Notes: generated by a model not told the origin, from the letters alone. Positions 46,020-57,963 are shown, counted from the stretch's first letter. The stretch: 64,000 nt of DNA from Flaveria trinervia (GCA_025506515.1 CM046451.1:39952595-40016594), one strand, 5' to 3'. A program made the numbers and translations.

Positions 46020-47514
46020 AGGACAATGGATGGGTTGATGCCATGCAGCTTGAGCTTCTTCAGTTCAAGAAACAGCAAGTGTGGGAACTGGTTCCTCTAC
46101 CTCCAGGTAAGTGTGCAATAGGCACTAAATGGGTGTTTAGGAACAAAACTGATGAAAATGGGCTTATTGTTAAGAACAAGGCCAGACTGGTTGTTCAGGG
46201 GTTTGCACAAGAAGAAGGTATTGATTATGATGAAACCTTTGCCCCTGTAGCCAGACTGGAAGCAATTCGATTGTTTTTAGCTTATGCTGCTTATCAAAAC
46301 TTAAAGTCTTTCAAATGGATGTCAAAAGTGCATTTTTGTATGGAAAAGTTAAAGAAGAGTTTATGTATGTCAACCTCCAGGCTTTGAGGACAATAAACAT
46401 CCTAATTGGGTGTATAAGCTTGATAAAGCTCTTTATGGGTTAAAACAAGCTCCCAGAGCCTGGTATGAGACATTATCAAACTTTCTTCTGGAAAACAATT
46501 TCACTAGAGGCTCCATAGACAAGACTTTATTTATTAAGAAAGCTGGGCAGCATAATCTACTTGTTCAAATTTATGTAGATGATATCATTTTTGCATCCTC
46601 TGATCCAAAGTTGTGTGATGCCTTTACAAAGTTGATGCAACAGAAGTTTGAAATGAGTGCCATGGGAGAATTACAGTTCTTTCTGGGGTTGCAAATCAAA
46701 CAAAAGGCTGATGGAATTTTTATTCATCAATCCAAATATACAAAAGATCTTTTGCAAAAGTTTGATTTACAAAACTGTAAGCCCTGTTCTACTCCCATGA
46801 GCAGCACCACACAACTGGACTCAGATCAGAAAGGTAAAGTGGTTGATGAAACACTTTACAGATGTATGATTGGGTCCTTGATGTATTTAACAGCTTCTAG
46901 ACCAGATATTATGTTTGCTACATGTGTTTGTGCTAGATTTCAGGCTGCACCTAAAGAGTCTCATCTGATTGCAGTCAAGAGGATCTTTAGATATCTGCAA
47001 GGCACTCCATCTCTAGGTTTATGGTATTCTACCAGACATTCTGGTAAATTAGTTGCTTTTTCTGACAGTGACTATGCAGGGTGTAGTTGACCAGGAAATC
47101 AACTTCTGGTGGATGTCAATTCCTAGGCAACTGCTTGATTTCTTGGCAGAGCAAGAAACAGACCTCAGTTGCTACATCCACTGCGGAAGCAGAGTACATT
47201 GCTGCTGCAAGCTGTACATCTCAGGTACTCTGGCTTCAAAACCAACTTTTGGATTATGGCATTACAGAGACTAAGACTCCATTGTTAATGGATAGTGCTT
47301 CAGCTCTTTGCATTGTCAAAAATCCAGTCCAGCACTCTAGGACCAAACATATAGAGATCAGACATCATTTTATAAGGATTGTTTTGAAAAAGGTCTGATT
47401 GATCCTAAGTTTGTGCCTAGTGCTGATGAGCTTGCAGACATTTTTACTAAGCCTTTGGATAGTTCAACTTTCCAAAACCTGGTGTTAAGGCTTGGTATGC
47501 TGCAGCTAGAATAG
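46020..47514 (+). pseudogene. Element C reverse transcriptase and RNase H
   Basis: RT in two open parts. The first (46043-46387) has IGTKWVFRNKTDENG and EEGIDYDETFAPVARLEAI. The second (46410-47090) has YKLDKALYGLKQAPRAWYE, IYVDDIIFAS (YVDD, 46572-46583), FFLGLQIKQK and SLMYLTASRPDIMF. RNase H runs from FSDSDYAGC (about 47057) through STAEAEYIAA, LLMDSASALCI and TKHIEIRHHF. The reading frame ends with LGMLQLE and a TAG at 47512-47514. Breaks: near 46370-46410, near 47088 and near 47395. The motifs are complete, so decay is slight. Confidence 0.92.
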
Positions 47515-48185
47515 GTGACAACTACTGATGATCTCAGTAATTCATACTGATGATCATGAGTGCCTGTCACATATAAGTACTGATGAGCTCTTTTAACCTC
47601 AGTTTTTTATAACTACTGAAGGCTAAATGTCTCACAAGTACTGAAGTACTTCATCTGCTCTAAACTACTGAAGTAGTTACAACTACTGATGCAGTCATAA
47701 CTACTGCAATCAGTAAAAACAGATAAGTACTGATGTCCTATGAAACAACTGAAATCAGCCATAAAGACTGATGAATGTGTTGAGGACAGTTTGAAACAGC
47801 TGAAAAGCTAAGAATTGACGAAAACAGCTGAAGAGAACTTTCTCTTCAGTCGTTTGTACAACTGCTGTTTCATTTTAAACAACTGAAGCAAAACCACGTC
47901 TTCAGTAGTTTTATAACTACTGATGACCAATACCAAGTCTTCAGTTGTTTACAACAGCTGATGACAAAACCACTGTCTTCAGTAGTTTCATAACTACTGA
48001 TGACAAACACCATGTCCTCAGTTGTTTCAATCATCTGAAGTCAAAACCACGGTCTTCAGTAGTTTTCTAAACTACTGATGCCTAACACCACGACTTCAGC
48101 TGTTTCAACGTCTGAAAGGATAATACCATGTCAACGGTCGTTTAAAACTACTGATGACTAACACCACATCCTTCAGTCGTTTCCT
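47515..48185. repeat. Palindromic motif array between pol and ORF3 of element C (AACTACTGA / CAGTAGTT)
   Basis: AACTACTG occurs about nine times and its inverted partner CAGTAGTT three times, with variants CAGTCGTT, CAGTTGTT and AACAGCTGA, at 20-40 base spacing. The same words fill the C LTR upstream of its TATA box. Confidence 0.88.
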
Positions 48186-48196
48186 CACCCGTACCC

Positions 48197-48204
48197 TATA
48201 AATA
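48197..48204 (+). promoter_or_regulatory. TATA box upstream of element C ORF3
   Basis: CCCTATAAATACCC, a near-consensus plant TATA box, right after the array and 64 bases before the ORF3 ATG. A start about 30 bases downstream would leave a short pyrimidine-rich leader. Function inferred. Confidence 0.65.
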
Positions 48205-48267
48205 CCCTTAACCTGAGCTCTCCATGCTTCATCTTCTTCAAACCTAACGTTCCTCTCCAAAACTTCC

Positions 48268-51200
48268 ATGGCGTCTATGCAAATTAAACCGCGACACAAC
48301 TGTGTTGCCTACCTCACAAAATCGCCGATCTGGACTAAGTTCGATACTGCTATCGATCTTATGGTTCAGTCCCAATACAACAAGGCATTCCTTCTGAACC
48401 CCGTTTTACATGCCGAATCCTTGAACCAATTTTGGATGAACGTTACTGTTACAACTGAGGAGAGCAACACACGATCCCTCCGGTCAGTCGTCAACAACAA
48501 AGAAGTAGTGATTACTCCTGCAACAATCCGTAAAATTCTTCAACTGAGTGATGCTACCTCTCCTGCTGGATATCCGAAGGGCACCATAGATCTATCATTT
48601 GCTCAGCATGGATATCAAGGTGATCTCAGTGCCACCACCATCATGAAGAAACACTTTAATGACGCTGAGCGCCTGATTTTTCACATGGTCAATGTATGTT
48701 TGGCCCCTAAGACATCGTCTTGGGATCAAATGTCCACCAAATGGCAGCAGGTAATGTATTCTATCCTTGAGCAACAACCACTGAACTTTTCAGAATTAAT
48801 ATTTTCAGAGCTCAAAGATATGGCTCAAAAACTAACTGCCAACCGTTGGATACTCTATCCACGGTTCATAATGGCCATTATTATAGACCAGCTTAATGCT
48901 GAGGGACTTGTTGGCTTGGGAGTCCCTGCTACGGCTGTTCTGCCAGAAGTATACTCCCGGCACAACTCTGACCGGACACTCAAACTGGCTGCCAAGCTGC
49001 GAAAACCCACGCAGCTGGAACCCACAGCCACCACCTCCAAATCCAATGTCCCCACCAAACCCACCAAAAAGAAACCCAAAATGGCTACTCAGGGAATTGA
49101 GTCCCCTGAGGATGCTCCTGCACCACAAACGCAGGATATATCCACTAGTCCAAACCCCTAGTGGATACAATGACTCTTCCAGCCACAGCCGCTCAGGCTT
49201 CCTCTCAACAGGAGCCTGCAGCAACCCAAGGGGCACCTACTTATCTGGGATCTCCTCACTTGAGGAGATTGCCATTGAAGAGCACCATCCACCCCAGGTG
49301 CACACTGCTTCTAACCCCTTACCCCAAACAACCGCCCCTCACAGCCCAACTTTAATAGTTGCACAAGTGCTGACTCAATTGCACTCCTCACCCCCTCCCC
49401 AGAAACCACTTACTACTGGGAATACCTCTACAATTGAGGGGGAGGAACACAGTGCACCTGAGAACCCACAGCACAGGGGTTTCCCAATTCTATCTCCTGG
49501 TGTAGACAAGGAGCTTAGAATATCTAGTGAGGCTGCCACCTCCTCTGACTCAGCACATGACCAGAGTGAGGCTGGTAACATTGCTAAGACCTCCCTAGAG
49601 GCAACAGCTGATGATGGACATTGTCCTGAGGCTGGAAGTCCCCAGTACCAAGCACAAGGGGCACATGCACCAACTGGTCTACACCCAGTGCATGTAAATC
49701 CTGCTCTAAGCAGGAGGTCAGGTGATTCAGTATCAACTGATGATGACCTGAGCTTCTTCTATGATGTAGTTGCTCAAACACCATTCTAGAGGATGAGGTT
49801 AGCAGACTCAAAGAGCTGCTGGCCAAGATGTCTCAGGATGCAAGTCCATCTGCCACCATCATACACCACAGATGGCACCTTCCCTTGAAGGTTTCCCAAA
49901 CACAGAGCCACCCAAAAAAATCAACCACCTGCCTCTGCTTCAGGCCCTACTTCTCAGGAACAGAACCCTCCTGAGCAAATAGGTGCTGTACTCCAAAATT
50001 CCCTCCCTCTCATCACCCCATAATCACTGATATAGTGATCAAAGCCCTTGATGAGAGGCTTTCCTCACATTACAGCCCTGGTTGATGCTGCTGTCCAAAA
50101 GACTCTTTCTGCGGTACCAACCCCTTCCTCCAATGCAACCAAAAGGGGGAGAGTACTGCAGTGAAAGAAAGAAAGAGGAAAAGATCTGAGGAAAAGAAGA
50201 GGAGGAAAAAGAAAAGCAACCTCTGCTCACGTACAAGCGAAAGAGAAGTGCTGATGATCACACTGCTGAAGACAAATCCTTGGAGGAGCTGGTCAAAGAA
50301 GCTGACACCACACACAGCCGCTCCATGGATAAAATAATTGAACAACTATTCAGGCAGGGGTTTGACACAGCCACACTGGATAGTGAGATCAGAAGGTTAG
50401 AAGTACAAGAGATACAAACCCGATGGGCAGGGTATGATGCTCTTGAGAAAGAGAGGTTGGAAATAATGATCCGCTTTATTGCAAAATACTTGGGAAGATC
50501 ATTAATGGAGATCCGCGCATGGTCCAGGGACAGCATTCTGGCTATAGCCACCAGAATCTGTCTGTCTGAGCAATTCAACAAAGGGATATTGTGGAAGCCC
50601 TTGATGAGGCTGGGGCTGGCAAAAGGTTAGAGATGGCTAAACTCACAAAGGCGAAATAACTACAAGGATGCTAGATCAACCTTCCCTTCCACCCACTCAA
50701 ACAGATCCTATCCCTCAAATCTCCCAACCAACCTCTAAGCCAAAATCCAAACATCCTCTTTCTTCAAAACCAATCCCTTCACCAACCCAACCATCATCCA
50801 GTGATGTACCCCGAAGGAGGAGAAGGGTGCTGAGGATGGAAGAAGAAGAAGAAGAGAGGATGAAGATGATAGTCTGCCACTCTCTGCTGTTCTGAAGCTA
50901 CCAAAACCCCGGAGTCAATCCATGATCACACCTGACTCTCAAAGGGAAATGGTCAGAGTCAAGATAGAAGAAGAAGAACAGCAGAAACAGCACGATGAGC
51001 AACTGTTGAAGATGGTTGACAAGGAATTTCCTCAGTCATCATCTATTCAAGCCATGAAAGGGCATGCTCAAAGGCTGTACACTCTCAGGCACACCTTTCA
51101 GTATCAGAAGGAGAGAGTGAGAGTATGGCCAGACCCCAGGGTGAGTTCTAGAATCCATAAAAGAACTATCCCACACAGATACAACGGCCAAGTACGAAAA

Positions 51201-51713
51201 ACAATAGAATCTACCATCATGTTGGCCGTTGTAGTCTCACCTTGGGAAATCATTGATGAATTCAAGAAAGCTCACCAAGCAAAGAAGACACCTCAAGCCT
51301 TACTAGAAAACAAGATGATTAAGAAGGGGTTGTTATATAAAAAGCTTGAAGACATCCAAAAGAATGAGCTCCAGTTACTCCTTGAAGGCAACCATCCTGA
51401 TGAATTTGTATATAGGGAGGTAACTACGGTGGAGCTGAAAAATGGCAGGACCATGAAGTACTTATCAGAGTACTATGGTCCAGAGTTCTTCTTCGAAGGA
51501 GGAGCTGAAGAACTCTCTCAAGAGGAACAATTGTTCTCCTTGAGGCCTATGTTCGTGAGTCATACAGACTCATTATGGGGAAGTAAATCTCATGAATGGG
51601 ATAACAACTCTGTGTCCAGTTCCCCAAAACAGAGTTCCCATTCATACTCTGCCAAACAAATATTTGAGATTTCTTCCCAGGCCGGAGCTTACATGGGTCA
51701 TCTTCTCTACTGA
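48268..51713 (+). pseudogene. Element C ORF3: additional ORF downstream of pol
   Basis: Start ATG at 48268 (MASMQIKPRHNC). The first 297 codons are open and contain the N-terminal domain shared with B, D and F: LNQFWMNVTV, ITPATIRKILQLSD, GYQGDLSA, SSWDQMSTKW and LYPRFIMAII, then a proline-rich basic stretch. After a frameshift near 49150 a Ser-Pro-Gln-rich segment runs to 49789. Further open parts are 50280-50630 (helical, charged), a Pro-Ser-rich stretch to about 50860 and 50922-51713 (charged, with EEEEQQKQHDEQ and IEFKK-type helices), ending 80 bases before the polypurine tract. The C-terminal part does not visibly match B, D or F. No membrane segment is evident and the function is unknown. 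Confidence 0.78.
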
Positions 51714-51790
51714 TCAAGAAGGAAAAAGACCAACATTTTGCCATCAATAAGTGGGAGTATAAATAAGTTAGAGGTTTTGGCTGCATTGGT

Positions 51791-51802
51791 TCAGGGGGAG
51801 TT
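51791..51802 (+). other. Element C polypurine tract
   Basis: TCAGGGGGAGTT directly before the 3' LTR. Confidence 0.92.
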
Positions 51803-52691
51803 TGTTGGACCAAAAGAACCAATGAGCCAAGATCAGAAAATCTCTAAGTCCCACACGGTATCACAACAACTGCTGAAAGCCTCATCAGTAGTTTGACAAG
51901 TGCTGAAGACTTCAACAGCTGAAGATCAAGTGCTGAAGACCTTAACAGCTGAAGAACCAAAGTGCTGAAGTACAACAGCTGAAGAACACAAGTGCTGAAG
52001 CTGAAAGACCAAAGTACTGAAGAACAACAGCTGAAGAGTTCACAAGTGCTGAAGATCAACAACTGATGTACAAAGTCTGAAGACAAAGACTGAAGACATC
52101 AGCTGATGATATCTACTGAAGTCATCAGCTGATGAAACACCTGAAGGTCAAAGTCTGAAGATCAAGTACTGAAGCCTCAGTAGTTTGTCACAACTGCTGA
52201 AGAGTACTTCTTCAGTAGTTGTGATATCAGTTTTTTTATTTTCTATGTTTCAGTAGTTTTGTAAAACGACTGAAGAGCTTGTTCTTCAGTCGTTGTAGTT
52301 TCAGTAGTTTTATTTTGTACTTAACTTGCTGATATTCTCAGTAGTTGTGAACATTTCAGTAGTTTGTTAAGAATTAGTTATTTCTGTATTGGATCTGCCA
52401 GTTGTCACTTTCCGTGATAACAGCAGTGACTGTTGCACTCTATAAGGAGTGACAACCTATTGTAATCATTGAGCGAAATGAGTAATTGAATGGAATGATT
52501 GATTGATTCGATTAGAAATATTCTACATCTATAAACATTCCTAGAAATCAGAAATTCATATTCTCTCCCTATAACTGTATGCGATCTTAATGATCACAAA
52601 TATCATTGCTTGCTACAATTTGTCTAATTCGTGTTTGTATTCCGCTGCTTTATATTCTGATACGTCAAACTTGTGATCACTGATCCTGTCA
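51803..52691 (+). repeat. Element C 3' LTR
   Basis: 889 bp, same ends as the 5' LTR. Differences include a C-to-T near 51840, a three-base gain near 52045, a changed CAGTAGTT near 52230, three small two-base losses and a two-base gain near 52560. Confidence 0.96.
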
Positions 52692-55624
52692 GTGCATCTG
52701 CCTGATAAAGGTCTGTGGCACTCAGGTAGTCAATCATCTTGATTCTGTCTTCTTCCTTATCTACCTGAGGATCTTGTTGAACCACATCCTCTTGTTCAGG
52801 ACTTTCTTGAAATGATGAGAGGGTAGGCATACCTTTGTATGGTCTTTTTCTTCTTCTCTCTTCTTTGACTTGTACTAGGAGTTCTGCATCTTCTGCCTCC
52901 TTCTTCTCTCTTGACCTTTCCAGATCAACCAGCTCATTCAATTCATCCAAGGGGAGAGAAATGACATTATCTATCTCATAGTTCCTAGTCTGCAGATAGT
53001 TCCTCATCACTGCCCTTAACTCATCATTCTGAGTATCTGGTCTGGGGGCAGCCCTGATTGCAGACTCCATGAGTCTTGGAGACTCAGTAGAGGAACTTTC
53101 TCCCCTTAGCATGCTTTTCCTCTCTCTCTCCTCCTCCTCAATCTCCTTAGATGTCATATTTCTTTTCCCTTTGTCACTCTTTGACTTTTGTGACTCAGGG
53201 TGGAGAGAGCTTTGGCCTTCATTGCTCGTTGCAACATCTGAGCTCAGGCCAGAGAGAGGTTGAGAAGCACCTTCAGCAGCAGGTGTCTTAGACGGAATAT
53301 GGATCTCTGCAGCAGTTGGAGATGATAAGACAAGGCTCTCAGGTTCTATCACTAGGCCTTCAGTCAAGGTTTCCCCTATGAAGCTAATCTTAGGGTCTGC
53401 CTCAACATCGAGTTGATCGATGACATTGCCTGATTGCCTTAGTATCCTTCTTAGGCTGAACTCTGCAATAATCCTGTCTTGGATTCTTTTAGCCAGTCTG
53501 TCAGCTTGTCTTGATTGGCTGGGTTGAGAAGTGGCATATTGACTAGATCCAGACCTTCATAATAGTCCAAGTTCTGAAAATTGAAGACTTCTTGCTGTCC
53601 TTGAACTCTTATGATGATGAGGGCCTTCCTGTTGTTGTCATACCTCCACCCAATAATGTCATTGAAGGATGGTGAAGGTGACATAGCCCTTGGTATCCCA
53701 TCCTCAAACAGACTCTGTATGAAGGAGTCTGTGTAGTCCACATCAATGTGAACTAGAGGAGGTTGCTGAGAATGCACAATTGCAAGTGAGGATGGTGAGT
53801 CCTCAATGTCCATTCTCTCAGTGGAACTCCCAGGTTCTATGGCTGTAATGACTCTCTCCCCCTTTTTGGTAGCATCACCCACTTGTATAGGTGAGCTGGA
53901 GGATAGTTCAATCACATCCACAGGTTCTTGTGTTCCTCGTTGAGCTTTCCTTAAGGGTCTCCCAGCTAGTTTTTCCTTAAGATATGAAATCTCAAGTTGT
54001 TGATCATTGATCATGTGTTGTAAGGTAGTCACCTGAGATTAAGGTGACTGACCTTTTAGACTTGGTAAGTGCATGTTTTAGACAGTTTTTGCACTTTTAG
54101 TCTCAGATCCCCCTCATCTTCATCAGAAGAATCACTGGGGGTGGAAAAGACTGGATCAGAGTCTTTTCTCTCATGACCAGTTCAAAGTTCTTGGCTACTG
54201 GATTTCCACTGCTCACTAGCAGTCTAAGTTGAGATGTCAGTGGGCTGAGTTGCCATGGTTGAGGTCTTAATGATGTAATCACTTTCAGAAGTGAGTGCCT
54301 CCTCCATATGGACATCCTGAATAGGTTAGGAGTGTCCACCTCAGTTGTAGGTGACTGATGTGGGATAGATGTAGGAGACTCAGTATTACTCGTCTCTATT
54401 TGAGTAGAGGGAGAGAAGAGAGATTCATTATACTCACTGAAACCTATATCTACATCAATATAGAATTCAAGGTTGGGAATGGATTGGTTGAGATCTATAG
54501 GCTGGGGATGGTAACTGTCCCCTGAAGGTTGATCACTTGAGTGTTGAGACTCAGAGTGATGGCTTAAGGCAGTAGGGCTAATGAGCTCATCAGGCTGAGC
54601 ATGAGGAACCTCAACACTGATTTCTGAAGAGATGGGAGTGGTCTGCTCCTCAGGAGAAATCGGAGCTCCAGTGTCCATTTCTTCCTGTATGGGTGAGTAT
54701 ATGGGGACCTCCATAGACTGAATAGTCTTAGCAGGAGTTTGTTTGTATTTGCTTTGGTAGGTGATGGAGAATTGAGGTTGTGTGGGTGGTGGGAAGTAGC
54801 AGGTGTGGTTCAACACTAGCTTGTGCTGCTAGGTTGTCACCTTGAGCAATGAGCTCTAACATTTTGGGACTAGGGCTGTTTCTACCCCAGAGAATCCAAC
54901 AGTGGACTTTCTCAATATTTTAATGATGTCGGGCTTCATTTGTCCCAATTTAAGAATGTTACCTCTTTCCCTTAACTGTGAGCCCAGTTCATATATAAGA
55001 ATGTTTTGGACGTATCTAGGAAGCATGTAATATTCTAAGGAGTCTAAATTAGCAAGCAAATTGTATAAACAAACTGAGAGTACCTGAATTTGACCCCTTG
55101 AACCATTCTATGGACTATGAAGGAGAGATCTTTAGGAATCTGGTCCCATCCGCCATGCTTGTTTGATAAGCTGTGGATCACTAAATGGAGCAGGAATCTC
55201 CATTGGGATGAGACCTTCCCTTTCTTGAAGGTCTTTACAGTGAAATCTCCCTCATACCCCATGTGCTCAAAGGAATGATTAACAGCTTCCTTTGGGAAGA
55301 ACACCTCACCTTCTTCATCATCCAGCTGAAGATGTCGGTTGATGATGGCCGGAGTGATGAAGATTGTTCTCCCATGCACTGTGGCAGACATGCCTTCTCC
55401 CCATCCATAATGACCTCTTGGCAGGTCTTCCAGAATTCAAGCAACTGATCCTCATAGAGTGGAGGATCAATGGTGAGGGAAGTGAAGTAGTTTGATAGAG
55501 ACAAGAAACGAGAAACCTCTGAGAAATGAGGATATTTCTCAGAGCATAACATAGCAACTTGATTGTGTTGTCTCTGTAGCTCCATGGTAAAGTTGGGATC
55601 ATTTTTGTGAGCAAGGTTGGCCAT
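52692..55624 (-). pseudogene. Element F ORF3, 5' portion
   Basis: Start ATG at 55624 (MANLAHKNDPNFTMEL). The N-terminal domain spans a frameshift: LLEFWKTCQEVI, then ITPAIINRHLQLDD, GYEGDFTV, SSQWRFLLHLV, GGWDQIPKDLS (55044-55391), LPRYVQNIL and GFSGVETAL (54856-55059). A Pro-Ser-Thr-rich segment (54103-54816) follows, then a leucine-rich helix and acidic part with a C-terminal-type block (53451-54032: IIGWRYDNNRKALIII, LDYYEGLDLV). The next stretch (to 52692) has YLQTRNYEIDNVISLPLDEL and a Lys-Arg-rich region. Element C interrupts it after LYQADA. The order of the two last blocks differs from D. Frameshifted; function unknown. Confidence 0.73.
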
Positions 55625-55730
55625 TTTGAAGTAGCTTAAGGACGAAGGAAGAAAAAAGAAATTTCAGAGAGAAATTTGGGTTTTAAGTTTGGAGGAAGAA
55701 CAAATGATAGAAAAAAGGGGGAAACCGTTG

Positions 55731-55740
55731 GGTTTATATG
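55731..55740 (-). promoter_or_regulatory. TATA-like box upstream of element F ORF3
   Basis: Minus strand CATATAAACC, about 107 bases before the ORF3 ATG and downstream of the CTTCGGAAG array. Function inferred from position and from the same layout in C. Confidence 0.5.
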
Positions 55741-55861
55741 TGAGAAGGATTTCAGATAAAGTTTAATGAAAGAGGATAAACTTTGAAATCTAGATGTCGG
55801 TCCCACCTCTGAAAAAGTTGTTTACTTTTTGCTCAAAAAGTAGTTTTCTTGGAAGTCAAAA

Positions 55862-56161
55862 AACTTCGAAGGTTAATTATCTTCGGAAAGTTTAATTAAA
55901 AAGCTTCCGAAGCTAAAATGACTTCGAAGAATTTCCTGAGAGATTTGAAAATTTGCTTCGGAAGAAAAATTAAAGCTGGAGTGCTTTGTGTATAAACTAA
56001 CAAAGCTTCCGAGAATTAATTTTGCTTCGGAAGTAAATGGTCCTTAAAATGAGTAAGTGTCTGAGACAATATTTTAAGCTTGGGAAGAAAATTTGAAAAC
56101 TTTTCCGAAGGTAAACTTCTTAGACAGTTATTTATTTTGAAGGCATGATTTACTTCCGAAG
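55862..56161. repeat. Palindromic array between pol and ORF3 of element F (CTTCGGAAG / CTTCCGAAG)
   Basis: Four exact nine-base units (55904 and 56153 CTTCCGAAG; 55956 and 56025 CTTCGGAAG) plus about five variants (CTTCGAAG, CTTCGGAAA, TTCCGAAG). The same words occur in the A/F LTRs (for example 63139-63147). Confidence 0.88.
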
Positions 56162-56325
56162 TTAAAAATAACTTCCAAAGTATCAGAAATTTTCAAAAAT
56201 CTAAGAAAAGTCTTCAAAAAGAAATTTTTCATCCAAAGAAAACATGAGCTTATGAAGTAATGAATTAGACAACTTAGGACACACATGAATTTAAAGAAAT
56301 AACAAGAATTAGATTTAAAAAAGAT

Positions 56326-57963
56326 CTACTCAAGGTTGATCATCCCAATAGCTGATATAAGATATTTAAATCTCTGTTCATCAAAAGCCTTTGTAAAAAA
56401 TCAGCATATTGTTCATCTGTGTGAACTTGACTAGTTTAATTAATCTTTTTCATAGTATCTCTTATTAAATGATACCTGATATGATGTGCTTTGTCCTTGA
56501 GTGTTGCATAGGGTTCTCTGATTGAGATAGCACTGTTGTTGTCTATGAATGGAGTCTCCTTGAAGTTAATCCATAGTCCAACATCTAATTTGAATCCAAA
56601 GTACTTGAGCATAGCAGCTTGCAGCAGCAATGTATTCAGCTTCAGCAGTTGATGCAGAGACACATGATTGTTTCATGCATTGCCATGAGACAACCCTTCC
56701 ACCAAGAAATTGACGTCCCCCAGATGTAGACTTTGCAGTCATGTTGCAACCACCAAATCACTATCTGTATAGGCATACAGATTGAAGTCAGAATTCTTGG
56801 GATACCATAGGCCAAGTGTTGATGCACACTTGAGGTATCTTAGAATCCTCTTGACAGTGATAAGGTGAGACATCTTAGGGTTGGCTTGATATCTTACACA
56901 AATACATGTAGCAAACATGATATCAGGCATGCTAGCAGTAAGATACATAAGAGACCCAATCATAGCCCTGTATAAATGCTCATCTACGCACTCCCCCTCA
57001 AGATCAGGACCAAGAGAGTGGTTTCAGGCTATGGGTGTCTTAGCAATCTTACAATCAGTCATATTAACCTCTTGAGTATGTCCTGAACATACTTTGACTG
57101 ACTTATGAAGATGCCATCTTCAACTTGCTTCACTTGAATTCACAGAAAGAAATTGAGTTCCTCCATGGCACTCATGTCAAATCTGTCTTTCATCAGTTTC
57201 TCAAAGTCTTTGCAGAGCTTTGGATTAGTTGAACCAAAGATGATGTCATCCACATATACTTGAACTAGCAATATGTCTTTTCCTTGTCCTTTGATGAAAA
57301 GAGTTCCATCTATAGTACCCCTCCTGTATCCATGTTACACAGATACTCAGATAGTGTTTCATACCACTTCTTGGCGCCTGATGCAGCCCACAGAGAGCTT
57401 TGTCAAGCTTGCTGACAGAATCAGGATGATCAAGATCTACAAAACGAGGTGGCTGTTTGACGTAAACCTCTTCATCTATCACTCCATACAAAAAGGCACA
57501 CTTCACATCATGTTGAAAAACCTTGAAGTTCTTGGATGCAGCAAATGCCAGAATATCCTAACAGCTTCTAATCTTGGCACTGGAGCAAAGACATCAGTGT
57601 AGTCAATCCTTTCTTCTTGTGTGTATCCTTGAACAACCAGTCTAGCTTTTTTCTTGATGATGATGCCTCTATCATCTTTCTTGTTCCTAAACACCCATTT
57701 GGTTCCAATGGTAGTCTTCCCAGAAGGAAGAGGACAAAGGTTCCAAACTTTCTGCCTTTTGAATTGAAGCTCTTGTTGCATAGCTTCAACCCACTTCCAT
57801 CCTTTAGAGCTTCATCAACTTTCTTTGGCTCTATCTGGGATAGAAAACAAGAGTGAAGACAAACATTTGCTTCATGGGTTTGTCTCTTGTCTTTACCCCA
57901 GACAACATCTCCAATGATGTTTGTGGTAGGGTGAGACTTGTGGATCCTAAGCTGAGGGATCAC
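56326..57963 (-). pseudogene. Element F reverse transcriptase and RNase H
   Basis: RT: IGTKWVFRNKKDDRG, FAPVPRLEAVRIF (57503-57781), MKCAFLYGVIDEEVYVKQPP (57246-57506), VQVYVDDIIFG (YVDD, about 57250), then after frame changes AMIGSLMYLTASMPDIMF (56739-56963). RNase H: TDSD (about 56765), a degraded STAEAEYI region near 56640, PFIDNNSAISI and AHHIRYHLIRD (56436-56663). This lineage has AHHI where B and C have KHIE. The frame ends IGMINLE with a TAG at 56326-56328. At least five frameshifts. Confidence 0.86.

Larger units (their letters stand above)
40231..52691 (+). mobile_element. Element C: young copia (Sirevirus-like) element with ORF3
   Basis: 12,461 bp, plus strand, inserted in ORF3 of F. 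Two LTRs of exactly 889 bp (40231-41119, 51803-52691), primer site 41122-41133, gag 41353-44191, pol about 44210-47514, palindromic array 47515-48185, TATA box 48197-48204, ORF3 48268-51713, polypurine tract 51791-51802. The LTRs differ at roughly a dozen positions plus small indels, the lowest divergence among pairs here. It still has several single-base frameshifts, which could be true decay or assembly errors. Confidence 0.94.

Noticed and set aside
48832..49236. 134-codon minus-strand ORF opposite C ORF3
   Set aside because: Shadow of the proline-rich sense frame; no recognisable domain, and the sense frame has a start, TATA box and homologues.
56985..57003. Polypurine-tract-like sequence inside F pol
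   Set aside because: It is translated as part of RT (before the SLMYLTAS block) and has no LTR beside it.
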